Shown here: positions 24,562-35,100 of the stretch, in pieces
Numbering within the stretch: the stretch's first letter is position 1
Layout: each line of letters begins with the position of its first letter
DNA from: Cryphonectria parasitica EP155
Lineage: Eukaryota > Ascomycota > Sordariomycetes > Diaporthales > Cryphonectriaceae
NCBI RefSeq assembly: GCF_011745365.1
Contig: NW_024468914.1
Location: 2,754,228 to 2,818,227, forward strand
Length of the DNA stretch: 64,000 nucleotides
Direction of reading: 5' to 3'
Program-made: the position numbers and the translations under genes
Notes under the pieces: generated by a model
Told to the model about the DNA's origin: nothing
The model's input: the letters and a program-made list of their open reading frames with translations, nothing else
Databases searched by the model: none

Positions 24562-25024
24562 TGTAATGAGCACTGCAGCAATCCGAAGATTCCAAAGTAC
24601 ACAAAAGGGGTTTATGCTAACAAAAGCGATATCAAAATGCCAAGTCCTTGAATACGGAACCGTACAAGTCTCAATAAGCAATGCAAGTATTCACTGCCTT
24701 TGGGGCTATCAGAATAGAGAGTAATCTGATACTTAGATTGACAACTGAAGAGCTATGTACGAGATCTATCTAATGGGAATGAACGTGTTCTTATATATCC
24801 AGCTCTTCAGTCCTGTTGGTGGTGTTGGTTGTTGGATCCCTTGGATTATCTGAGTGATCCAACTGATCCGGATTACCATGGATCAGCTACTGATCCATTC
24901 TAATCCTGTAATCCTAATTCTTGCTTATATAAGCCTTAGTTCTTAAGATGTTGAATTCTTGTTTTTCCGAACAGTTGTTCCGGATATTCTAGCTAGTAAT
25001 CTGCATATTGGATGAGTTATAATA
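24562..25024 (-). repeat. 3' LTR of B (left end)
   Basis: 463 bp, TGTAATGAGCAC... to ...GATGAGTTATAATA. Private U3 core with GTTGGATC/GATCCAAC inverted arms and a CCATGG centre. TTATATAAG at about 24928 could act as a TATA element in either direction and lies about 185 bp before the antisense ORF start. Confidence 0.92.
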
Positions 25025-25116
25025 TCATCTTCCTTCTATTGATTGTTGTTTCTAATGATCTTCTGTAAGTATTCTAGCAAGTTATTTGCATACATGATTA
25101 TGCCTTTCTAATCGAG

Positions 25117-25760
25117 ATGTTGAACAGAATCAACAAATTGTATTCTAATCATTCGATGAAAACTCAAGAGCGCTATCATCTTGCTGAGCTTATTTCTGCT
25201 TTTGGTATTGAAATGCCTGCTTGTGCTTATTGTTGAGAAACGGAGGCTTTCTGTTATTTCGCTGAAAACTCTTCTTGTTGTAAAAAGTATATTTCTCTGG
25301 ATCAAAGCTGTGATACTAGTTGTTTTTCAGCTTCTGCTGATTAGTTTCTTCATTCCTTGGTATTTTCTATAGTTACTGATTTTCTTCTTCAGCAGAACGT
25401 TTGATTCATGAAAAGCGCAAGATTTTGAGCGAGAAAGCTGAAGCGGAGTTAGCAAATGCTGCTGCTCTACAAGCCTTACTAGCATTGCAGGCTTGTCTTG
25501 ATCGTATACGGAAATAGCGAAGGCTGTTGGAGAAATGTGCTGCAGAAATGATTTGTTGTAGTTTCAATTCCTTGGAAGGGTTTGCTGATGAGAAGGATTG
25601 CAGTTTTCGTGAAGAGGAGACTCGTCTGATGTCTCAGGAACATCTTGAGATTATCGACTGGAATTTCTTAGCTTTTGATTCTAGCGTGTCTGGTTGGCCT
25701 TTCCTTCTGGAGAGTGAAACTGCAGCGCCTGATTCTCGTTCCGGGGCGGAGAGGTCTTAA
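25117..25760 (+). pseudogene. Antisense Zn2Cys6-like ORF of copy B
   Basis: Opens with ATG-L-N-R-I-N-K. Residues 36-65 read C-x2-C-x6-C-x8-C-x2-(Y)-x6-C-D; if Tyr58 (TAT) was Cys (TGT), this is the exact spacing of a fungal Zn2Cys6 binuclear cluster. The second part, in a shifted frame from about 25390, has an Ala/Glu/Leu-rich helix with a Cys pair (25527-25760 is fully open) and an acidic tail with I-I-D-W-N and G-W-P-F-L-L, ending S-G-A-E-R-S. A frame change near 25370-25390 and stops break it. Stop TAA lies in TTAA 25757-25760, shared with the pol stop on the other strand. A Gal4-type regulator is inferred, not shown. Confidence 0.68.
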
Positions 25761-26197
25761 GTGGTTTTCTTTTTCAATATTCAGCTATCTTTTCCTAAGC
25801 GTTTTTAACGTTTTTCTTTGGTTTCTAAGAATTTTCGCTTGCTGGATAGCCTTTCCATTTGATGAGATATTTCCTTGTATTGTCTGTACTTCTGTGCTTG
25901 AGGATCTTCTCTATCTCATACTCTGGTTTATTGTTTTCTACTTTCGCTGTGTTGTCTGTTAGTGTTTCCTGTGCTGCTGGTTCCAGCAGTGAGATATGGA
26001 AAACCGAGTGTATTCTTATCCTATGAGATAATGCTAACTTGTAGTTAACTAAGGAAATCTGTTGCAAGATTTTGAATAGTTCCAACTTCTTATGGTTGAG
26101 TTTGTTGCTGAGTCTGGTTGTTTTGATGTTTTTTTTTCGAAATAGATAGATCTTATCTTCTTTCTGTAGAATTGATTTCTCAATTCTTTTGGAGTTT
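25757..26197 (-). pseudogene. pol: pol of B, C-terminal end (chromodomain, end of integrase)
   Basis: Minus-strand chromodomain (about 25825-25960: E-Y-E-I-E-K-I-L, R-K-Y-L-I-K-W-K-G-Y-P) is among the best preserved here, with the aromatic and K-W-K-G-Y-P features intact. The integrase C terminus extends to 26197, where A inserted in AGTTT. Confidence 0.85.
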
Positions 26198-26640
26198 TGT
26201 TATGACCCATCCAACATGCAGGTCACAGAACAGGTCATGAGTAACAGGGACCAGGTGTCAAGGATTCAACGTCCTAACAAAGCATTGATTACATGATCCA
26301 GGGTTAGGGTTATTAGCGGATAGATACAGTCAACGTTTATCCCGTCGATGAGGAAATCGATGGAGTTAACATCGATCCTATCTATCCGAACTGAAGAACC
26401 AAGTATATAAAGGTTTACATTTCCTACTATTAGATAGATTTCCTTCAGATAGTTCTTCAGTTATCAATCTAAATATTCAGTTTCATATACTAAGTAGCTT
26501 CAAAAGCAGTAAACACTTGCATCACTTATTAGAACTTGTACAGTTCCGTATTCAAGAACTTAATACTTTAATACCGCTCTTGTTAGCATAAATCCCTTCG
26601 TATACTTAGGAATCTTCGAATTGCTGCAGTACTCATTACA
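26198..26640 (+). repeat. 5' LTR of A
   Basis: 443 bp, TGTTATGACCC to ...ACTCATTACA. The left half is almost unmutated compared with the 3' LTR, whereas the right half is more mutated than in the 3' LTR, so the decay is patchy. The U3 core is private, with CGGATAGATA and TATCTATCCG arms. Confidence 0.95.
26404..26411 (+). promoter_or_regulatory. TATA box of A 5' LTR
   Basis: TATATAAA between the inverted arms ACTGAAGAAC (26390-26399) and GTTCTTCAGT (26452-26461). Equivalent to TATATAAG in copies I and G. Likely RNA polymerase II promoter of the element; the start should fall some 25-40 bp downstream. Confidence 0.6.
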
Positions 26641-26689
26641 TTTTGATAATTCTTATTCAAGAATAGTTTAGTATTATCCCTTGAGCAAT

Positions 26690-27792
26690 ACGGAATACAA
26701 TAGCTCCTCCAGGAATCCCTTCATCCTTGCACGCTCTTACTTAGAAAGAACTAGTTAATCAGATGTATCAGCTTATCCAGCATATCCAGAATCTGCACAA
26801 ACAATAGCAGGCCCAAAGCGCTACTATTGCTAACCAACAGGCTCAGCTAGCTCAACAGGCTCAGCTAGCCCAACAGGCTCAGCAGGCGCAGTTCATTCCT
26901 GCAACCACTAGTAGCACTGGAAAAGCATATAAGATAGATAAGCTTGCTATGTATAACAGCAACTAAAAGATGCTGTATGAATTCCTTACTTACTGCAGAG
27001 CGTATTTCCTGCATTACGAGACTCAGTTTACTAAGAAATCTGAGAAAGTTATTCTTGCAGGAACTCGTTTCGAAAAGAATACTCTTATTTAATATAAGCT
27101 TTCTCTATGCAACTACTTGAAATATCAGAATAATTCCAACATGCATATCCAGGATATTAAGAATATATTTGATTCTTTTGAAAGCTTTGAGAAAGCTCTC
27201 AAGGAAACCTTTAATAATCTTAATGAAAAATATACTATAGCTCAGCAGCTTATAAATCTCAAGCAGACCAAGTTAGCTTCTGCTTATATAATTAGATTTA
27301 AGCAACTTTCAGCATAATTCCTGTAAGAAAATAAGAATCTTATAGAATACTATTATAAGAGATTTAAGAATAATATTAAAAATAAAATCTTCAAACAGAA
27401 TTAGCTAAAGAACTTTGCAATATTCTTCAATCAAGCTATCTGCATTGATAATCATCTGTATGAATGATGGATGGAGAAGTCTAAGAAGAAAGAAAGCTAA
27501 ATTTGGAGATTTCCAGCTAATATAAGCAAGAAACTTCAAAATAAGAATAGCAGTTGATATAGCAATACAGCTCAGAGCAGCATTATGCATACTGATTCTA
27601 TAGAACTTGATGCTACTAATAAGCAGTATAATAAGAGAAATAGCATTACTTGCTACAACTGTAACAAATAAGAATATATTGCATGCAATTGCTATTAATC
27701 CTAAAAGAATAAATAATAATTAGTTTAGAAAGAATACTAGGTGAATATTGCTTAGCGATAGGAATTCAATCAACTGAGCAAAAATACTTTCT
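26690..27792 (+). pseudogene. gag: gag of A
   Basis: Gag with a Gln/Ala-rich N-terminal segment (about 26800-26895), core at about 26930-27320 (open at 27117-27317: F-E-K-A-L-K-E-T-F, Q-Q-L-I-N-L-K-Q-T) and a CCHC knuckle at 27651-27692, where His is Tyr and a stop sits inside. The family role is capsid formation and RNA packaging. At least ten in-frame stops; the ATG seen in copy G is ATA here. Confidence 0.82.
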
Positions 27793-28879
27793 TAAAGCAA
27801 GTATTGAACTCTGTTAATCACGGAAGTTTTAGCTGAATATTCTGCTATAATAATAACTGCTTAATATATCTCTCGAGTAAGAAAGATTCAGAATGATTTC
27901 CTTAGAAATCTAGGCGCTCTAAGCAAATAGCAATAGCAGAGCGAGGATATATGCTTAGTATAACTATAAGCAGCAACAATTCGAACTGCTTCGATGTTAC
28001 TGAATGAAGCATTTAAGCGCTGAAGGAAGGGCTTAATAATAATGCTCTTTGCTATTCCTCATTACCTATATCAGATATTATAACTAGAGAAATGAATAAA
28101 GGATAGTACTCTCTTAGTTATTGATATAAATACTTAAATAATACTGAAAATGCTTTTCAAGCAATGAAAAGATTAAGCTAGAGCGAACGATCTAATGATT
28201 TACTGGAGTTTCCTGTGAATAATAAATCAAAGAAGCTTATAGAAAGATTTCTCTTTAGCATTGAATGGAACAAGGAAACAATATAAATTGAATATCTCGT
28301 TTATAGGATAGGATTAGAAAAGCTCTTTATCTGTATCTTCTTGCAAAGCATCGAGGTATAACAAGATAAAGATCTTCGGATCAGTTTACTTTATAACTTA
28401 TATTACAAACTAGCTTGAATCTCCTATATCTATTATAGCTGCAGAATGTACTTCTTAGATAAAATGCAATATAAATAGTTCTCTATTAGAGAATCAGAGC
28501 AAATCCTTCAGGCTGTTAAAGAATAGAAACTCCGCTTCAGAGAGATTCTCAACAAATAATATTATAATGCATATATTGAGCTATCAGATGATTGCTTCAT
28601 GCAATATATAAATAAAAAGATAGAATGATGATAATGCAGAACAATACTCTGTACAATTCATATTAATAATAAAGTTTGCAACTAGCATTAACAGAAGAAA
28701 GACTAGGAATAACAATGATATAAGCAAAAGCAAGCTAAGAAGCTTGCTTAAGAAGTAGCGAAGCAAGCTTAGAAGAACAAGCAGTTCTCAACAAATCTAA
28801 AAGAACAGAATCGCTTGTAAAGAGACTGCAGACAATCAGACTAGAATAATTCCTATATAGAGTTTTCAAGGCAGATTAC
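27793..28879 (+). other. gag-protease spacer of A
   Basis: About 1.1 kb between the knuckle and the protease, present in every family-1 copy. In the gag-pol direction it has interrupted coding character (conserved blocks such as T-R-E-M-N-K and S-C-R-M that align between copies) but no domain I can name. Plus-strand stops dominate; a small minus-strand open stretch at 28584-28766 is a shadow. Confidence 0.55.
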
Positions 28880-29110
28880 GCTTATATCAAGTTCGATATA
28901 TATATTCAAGAATACAAATACAGCATACTATTGAATAGTAGTGCTCAGAGAAACTTCATATCCCTATATATCATTAATCAGGTATAATTACAATGGAGAT
29001 GGAAGAGATACTTATACACTCTTAGCACTATAGAAGGATAATCTGTTGCATATAATCAAGAAGTAATCGATAAGAAGACTGATTATCTATTTATCTTGAT
29101 TCAAGAATGC
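28880..29110 (+). pseudogene. pol: Protease of A, N-terminal part
   Basis: Retropepsin region with the active-site triad read as N-S-S within L-L-N-S-S-A-Q at 28928-28948 (family form D-S-G/D-S-A). D inserted just downstream; AATGC at 29106-29110 is the left TSD copy. Confidence 0.82.
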
Positions 29111-29324
29111 TGTCAGATGGAAAGGTTGCAAAGGCAATGTGGCGAGGTCTTTTCTCTCTTTCAGGGGTATACAACCAGAATAACATTGAGGCCTAAGGAG
29201 CTAAGTTCTGCTCAGCAGTGCTGACGTGGCTAGAAAGCCGCTTTATAGCCGCATATTGCTTAGTCATCCGTAATCCAGCTGGCTTAGCTGGCCCTGAGCC
29301 TTGCTGGCACAATCGGCCCTGACA
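29111..29324 (+). repeat. 5' LTR of D
   Basis: 214 bp, TGTCAGATGG...CGGCCCTGACA. Confidence 0.95.
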
Positions 29325-29477
29325 GATTGTCCCCCCTTATCAGGCCTTGTCCTCAAGGCCTTTGAGGCTTCCGAGCTTTCGTTGCTTCCAGGCTTCCGTT
29401 GCTCCCAAGCTTCCGTTGCTCCCAAGCTTCCGTTGCTTCCAGGCTTTCGCTGCTTCCTAGCTGCTCCTACGCCTTCT
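29325..29477 (+). repeat. 17-bp repeats and lead of D
   Basis: About three to four units of CTTCCGTTGCTCCCAAG at about 29392-29450, following a short unique lead after the LTR. Confidence 0.8.
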
Positions 29478-30335
29478 CAATGCTTCAGGCTCTTAAGATC
29501 TCTCAGTGCTTCAGGCTTCTCAAAGCTTCTCAAGATCCCTCAGTGCCTCAGGTTTCTCAAAGCCTCTCAAGATCTCTCAGTGCCTCAGGCTTCTCAAGGC
29601 CTCTCAAGGTCTCTCAGTGCCTCAGGCTTCTCAAGGCCTCTCAAGATCTCTCAGTGCCTCAGGTTCCTCAAGGCCTCTCAAGATCTCTCAGTGCTTCAGG
29701 TTTCTCAAAGCCTCTCAAGATCTCTCAGTGCTTCAGGCCTCTCAAGGCCTCTCAAGGTCTCTCAGTGCCTCAGGCCTCTCAAGGCCTCTCAAGGTCTCTC
29801 AGTGCCTCAGGCCTCTCAAGGCTTCTCAAGATCTCTCAGTGCCTCAGGCTTCTAAGCCACTCAAGGTCTCTCAAGATCTCTCAGTGCCTCAGGCCTCTCA
29901 AGGCCTCTCAAGGTCTCTCAGTGCTTCAGGCCTCTCAAGGCCTCTCAAGATCTCTCAGTGCCTCAGGCTTCTAGGCCACTCAAGGTCTCTCAAGATCTCT
30001 CAGTGCCTCAGGCCTCTCAAGATCTCTCAGTGCTTCAGGTTTCTCAAAGCCTCTCAAGATCTCTCAGTGCTTCAGGCCTCTCAAGGCCTCTCAAGGTCTC
30101 TCAGTGCCTCAGGCCTCTCAAGGCCTCTCAGTGCCTCAGGCCTCTCAAGGCTTCTCAAGATCTCTCAGTGCCTCAGGTTCCTCAAGGCCTCTCAAGGTCT
30201 CTCAGTGCCTCAGGCCTCTCAAGGCCTCTCAAGGTCTCTCAGTGCCTCAGGCCTCTCAAGGCTTCTCAAGATCTCTCAGTGCCTCAGGTTCCTCAAGGCC
30301 TCTCAAGGTCTCTCAGTGCCTCAGGCCTCTCCACC
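29478..30335 (+). repeat. 37-bp minisatellite of D
   Basis: Roughly 23 units. Each unit is 10+10+10+7: CTCAAGGCCT, CTCAAGGTCT, CTCAGTGCCT, CAGGCCT, so it derives from a 10-bp motif. Variants differ at few bases and a minority of units are longer. Since 37 is not a multiple of 3 and no frame of the unit has a stop, all three forward frames give the same 37-residue cyclic peptide. These are not genes. Confidence 0.93.
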
Positions 30336-30770
30336 ATCTCCCTCCTTCTCTTCTGGCTTCGTCCCCGAAGCCTGTGAAAAAAAAATCTCTTTTTAATCAC
30401 ATTCCAAACGTAAGTCTTCCGAGTGCAATACCCGCGCCATATACGCTGCTCAGTCGCTGCTCCCTCAGCGCTTTATCCAGGCACTCTTCAGAACTTAAAG
30501 CTGTTTGATGTAGGTTGCAAGCCTTCCACCAGGGACTTGGTTTGCAGCCAAGGAGCCCAGCATCCAGAACAGCGTCCCTGCAGCTATAACGGATAATTAT
30601 AGCTTTCCGTCTTGAGAGTTGCTCTCTAGCAACTCTGAAGCCGTTGCCACGCTTCGCTCCACCGCTAGGCGCAGAAGGGTAATTGGTTCGCAACTTAATA
30701 CCCAAGCAACTTCAGTTGCCAAGCGAACACTCCGCTTCAGCTCTGCGCTCTCGCTCGAATAGCGAAGAGC
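30336..30770 (+). other. Unique segment of D
   Basis: The only non-repetitive interior part, shared with C at 24116-24550. It has an A-run followed by TCTCTTTTTAATCAC near 30377. A 102-codon minus-strand frame (30397-30705) exists but is closed by mutations in C and resembles nothing I know, so I do not call it a gene. Confidence 0.6.
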
Positions 30771-30995
30771 ACACTCTCGAAAACAGAAGATACTCAGATC
30801 TACTGCTTGCTCACTCTGCTCTCTCGCTCAAATAGCGAAGAACACACTCTCGAAAACAGAAGATACTCAGATCTACTGCTTGCTCACTCTGCTCTCTCGC
30901 TCGAATAGCGAAGAACACACTCTCGAAAACAGAAGATACTCAGATCTACTGCTTGCTTACTCTGCTCTCTCGCTCGAATAGCGAAGAGCACACTT
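30771..30995 (+). repeat. 73-bp tandem array of D
   Basis: Three units; CTCGAAAACAG recurs at 30776, 30849 and 30922, exactly 73 bp apart. Confidence 0.93.
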
Positions 30996-31695
30996 TGTTC
31001 TAGCTTAGCAACTCGAATGCTCTGAATCTCTTCTGAACGCTTCTCGTACGCTGCTTGCATACTGCTTGCTCGCTGTTTGCTCTAGCTTAGCGACTCGAAT
31101 GCTCTGAATCTCTTCTGAACGCTTCTCGCACGCTGCTTGCATACTGCTTGCTCGCTGTTTGCTCTAGCTTAGCGACTCGAATGCTCTGAATCTCTTCTGA
31201 ACGCTTCTCGCACGCTGCTTGCACACTGCTTGCTCGCTGTTTGCTCTAGCTTAGCGACTCGAATGCTCTGAATCTCTTCTGAACGCTTCTCGTACGCTGC
31301 TTGCATACTGCTTGCTTGCTGTTTGCTCTAGCTTAGCGACTCGAATGCTCTGAATCTCTTCTGAACGCTTCTCGCACGCTGCTTGCATACTGCTTGCTCG
31401 ACACTGCTTGCTCGCTGTATGCTCTAGCTTAGCGACTCGAATGCTCTGAATCTCTTCTGAACGCTTCTCGCACGCTGCTTGCATACTGCTTGCTCGACAC
31501 TGCTTGCTCGCTGTATGCTCTAGCTTAGCGACTCGAATGCTCTGAATCTCTTCTGAACGCTTCTCGCACGCTGCTTGCATACTGCTTGCTCGCTGTTTGC
31601 TCTAGCTTAGCGACTCGAATGCTCTGAATCTCTTCTGAACGCTTCTCGCACGCTGCTTGCATACTGCTTGCTCGGCACTGCTTGCTCGCTGTATT
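30996..31695 (+). repeat. 82/96-bp tandem array of D
   Basis: Eight units; CTAGCTTAG recurs at 31000, 31082, 31164, 31246, 31328, 31424, 31520 and 31602. Spacing is 82 bp, or 96 bp where a 14-bp piece (CGACACTGCTTGCT) is duplicated. The 96-bp units are in frame, making an apparent 32-residue repeat peptide on the minus strand (31251-31580), which is an artefact. Confidence 0.93.
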
Positions 31696-31903
31696 CAAGG
31701 CTCGAAAGCTCGAAAATCGAAGGCTCGAAGGTCAAAGGCTCGAAGGTTAAAGGCTCGAAGGTCAAAGGCTCGAAGGTTCGAAAAGAATAGTGGTCTGATC
31801 GTTTGCTCTGCTCCTGCTCAGTGTTAGCGCTGCTCCTAGGGAAGAAAAAAAAAGATAGAAAGCCTCGCCGGATTGCCTCCTTTAAAAGGGCCAGGCCTCA
31901 AAC
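31696..31903 (+). repeat. 15-bp repeats and polypurine region of D
   Basis: Four to five units of GGCTCGAAGGTCAAA at about 31720-31780, then a purine run (GGGAAGAAAAAAAAAGATAG, about 31838-31857) some 45 bp before the 3' LTR that might serve as polypurine tract. Confidence 0.75.
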
Positions 31904-32117
31904 TGTCAGGTGGAAAGGTTGCAAAGGCAATGTGGCGAGGTCTTTTCTCTCTTTCAGGGGTATACAACCAGAATAACATTGAGGCCTAAGGAGCTAAGTT
32001 CTGCTCAGCAGTGCTGACGTGGCTAGAAAGCCGCTTTATAGCCGCATATTGCTTAGTCATCCGTAATCCAGCTGGCTTAGCTGGCCCTGAGCCTTGCTGG
32101 CACAATCGGCCCTGACA
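31904..32117 (+). repeat. 3' LTR of D
   Basis: 214 bp, TGTCAGGTGG...CGGCCCTGACA, one difference from the 5' LTR. Confidence 0.95.
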
Positions 32118-32122
32118 AATGC

Positions 32123-35100
32123 ACAACTAGAGCTTTTTTTAATATCATGGATATAGCATAGCATGAGCTGATTATAGAGCTTCCATAGCTTAAGGAGCAC
32201 AATTCTCGAATTGATTGAGCTAATAGCTAGCTCTCATGGGAATAAGCTGTATCCAGAGAGATAGTTATAATCAACAGTGCAGAATTGAAGCTAGTAGTTG
32301 AAGAATACTTAGGAAAAGAAGCTTTATACAACTTCATACATATTTTCAAGTTAGCAGAGCTAGCAGTTCAAGAAGAAGAATCTAGTAATAAGCAAATCCA
32401 AATAGTGCTAGGATGCTAATAGGTTAGCAAAACAATGGAAGCAAGATTCTCAGCAAGTCGGTTTGCTCCGGAGCAACAAGAAAAGACTTCAGAATGTAAA
32501 TTGTAAATCTATATAGGAAAAATCTCGAAACCAGGCTTTTAAGCAGCTGCTCCAGCTCGGAATAAATGCTTAAGACTCTCAAAAACGTTATCAAAAACAA
32601 TGAATGAAAAGAAGCATGCTTAATAGTACTTACTATTCCTCCAGATAGCAGAAACAGCATAAGAATCAGAACTAATACTTGCAAATATACTATAAGAATA
32701 TTACAAGTTCAAGAAACTATTTCAGAAAGAATTGGATATAGAATTGCTAGAATATAGCTTATACAATCATAAGATCCTACTACAAGAAAGGAAATAGCTC
32801 AAATTCTTTCCTATTTATAAATTAGATAAAGCATAACTAGAAATACTTAGAAAGTATCTTAATAAGAATCTTAAGAAAGAATATATATAATTATTGCAAT
32901 TATTAGCAGAATATTCTATTCTATTTATATTTAAGAAAAACAGCAAGCTTAAGCTATATATTAATTATAAGCAATTTAATAATATTATAATCAAGAACTA
33001 ATATTTGTTACTACTTATTAAGAAACTACAAAACAAGTTGCAAGAAGTATAGTAATTCACAGTTCTAAACCTAAAAGAAGCTTACAATCTAATCAGAATA
33101 AAAAAAGAAAAAGAATGGAAAACTGCTTTCAGAATACGCTATAAATACTACAAATATTTGATTATACTCTTTAGTTTAACAAATATCTCAGCTTTATTCC
33201 AGAAAATGATTAATTATATTCTATGCAAGCATCTGAATCAGTTCATCATTGCTTATCTCAATAATATTCTTATCTACTCTCGAATATCTGAAGAATATAA
33301 GAAATATGTGGAAACAGTATTGCAAATGCTTCAAGATGCAAAACTCCTTGTAGAATCTGCAAAGAATCACTTTTACATACAAAAGATTAACTATCTCGGA
33401 TTTATAATCAAGCTAGAATGCATTAAGCTATAGAAAGATAAAATAGAAGCTATTAGGAATTAGCTAATTCTTAGAAATATCAGAGATATTAGGTTTTTTC
33501 TCGAATATATTAACTTCTATAAGCAGTTCATCAAGAACTACAGCTGGATTGCATATTCTCTTACAAATCTTATTAAAAAAGAATAGCTTTTCAAATAAAT
33601 CTCCAAGATACAAGAAGCTTTTAATGAAATTATTAAGTACATTACCTTAGAACTAGTTCTATATAAAGTAGATCCTTACAAACCCTTTGAAGTTAAGATT
33701 AATATATCAGAATATATATTCGAAGAATAACTTGATTAGCGAGATAACTAAGAACGTTTAAGGATTATAAGCAACTTTTCAAAGAAGTTGAATAGCTTAG
33801 AAATTAATTATAGAATCCCTAATTAGAAACTTATAGCAATAATAAAAGCTTTCAAGGAATAGCAATACTATCTTATTAGCATATAATATTCAATTATAAT
33901 TCACTCGAATTACAAAAATCTAACTATATTCATAATAATCAAGGTTTTAAATAAGCAATAAATTAGATAAGCAGAATTCCTCTTACAGTTCAATTTTAAG
34001 ATTATATACTGCAAAAGCTTAGAGAACGGATAAGCAGATGCTCTTAGCAAAAGATTAAACTATCGAAATGCAGATTCCTCGGATATACAGAACATCTTCG
34101 CTCAAAACGAATTAGAGAATCTTATTAATGCATACAGAGAACTGAATGCTATTTTCAAGATTAAATTCTTAGAAAAGAATTCAGAATTGATAATTCTAGA
34201 TAAATAAGATAACTATATCAAGAATATATATAGTGCATCAGCATATAAGCATTAGAGAATCAGAGCAATCTACGAATGCATTAAAAGATACTAAAATCCA
34301 TCAGATCTTAGAAAAAGAATTGAGAATATCTTATAATAATGCAATAGCTGCAAGAAAAATAAAGTAGAAAAATATAAGCTTTACAAACTACTGCATTCCT
34401 TATTAATACTTACAACTATTTAGCAATTCATCAGTCTAAACTTCATTATCAAGCTATCTTTCTTATAAGAACTCTTAATTAAGATGCAATATAATAGCAT
34501 TCTAGTAATAGTTTGCAAACTGAGCAAGTATGCTTATTTTCTCCCTTATAAGGAAAGCAGTATAGCAGAAAAACTTGCATATGCATTCCTCAGAATAATT
34601 ATTGCTAATTATAATATGCTAAAGAAAGTAATCTCTGATAGAAATAGAAAGTTCAACTCAAAGTTTTGGATTTCGCTTATAAAACAGCTCGGAATACACT
34701 ATAGAATGTTTACAGCATTTCATCTACAGATAGATGAATAAACAGAAAAAATAAATCAGATTATTGAATAGTATCTTCAATACTATATTAACTAGAAATA
34801 AAACAACTAAGTTGATTTATTATTTCTTGCACAGTTTGCTTATAACAGCATAGATATAAGTATAACAAAGAAGTTACTATTCTTCATATTCTATAAATAC
34901 AATTCAATAGCTTATTATAAAGTATTGCTAGAAGCAGATGCAGAAGCTGCAGATAAAAGAGTTAAGAAGATTAAAAAAGTTCAGAAGGAATTCCGATTAG
35001 AACTACAATTTATTCAGAAACGAATAGTATAATATGCAAACTCTAAAAGAATTGAGAAACTAATCCTATAGAAGGAAGATAAGGTTTATCTACTTCGGAA

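Larger units (their letters stand above)
29111..32117 (+). mobile_element. Non-autonomous tandem-repeat LTR element D, complete and nearly unmutated
   Basis: 3007 bp with two 214-bp LTRs differing at one base (position 7, A versus G), and TSD AATGC (29106-29110, 32118-32122) inside the protease of A. The interior has 17-bp, 37-bp, 73-bp, 82/96-bp and 15-bp tandem arrays and one unique stretch. There are no gag, pol or transposase motifs. It is GC-rich beside its AT-rich host, hence the youngest layer of the stack. TRIM/SMART-like by LTR structure but unusual in being mostly minisatellite. I recognise no primer-binding site. Confidence 0.93.

Noticed and set aside
29301..30508. Overlapping ORFs of 134-296 codons in D
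   Set aside because: Same 37-bp repeat artefact; the frames encode permutations of one peptide and start inside an LTR or repeat.
30397..30705. 102-codon minus ORF in the unique segment of D
   Set aside because: No known motif; not kept in C; GC-rich sequence gives such frames by chance.
31251..31580. 109-codon minus ORF with a perfect 32-residue repeat
   Set aside because: Comes from 96-bp units, a multiple of three; neighbouring 82-bp units shift the frame, and C has stops here.
30771..31695. Regular direct repeats resembling a CRISPR array
   Set aside because: Repeat units are contiguous minisatellites without spacers, and the genome is eukaryotic.
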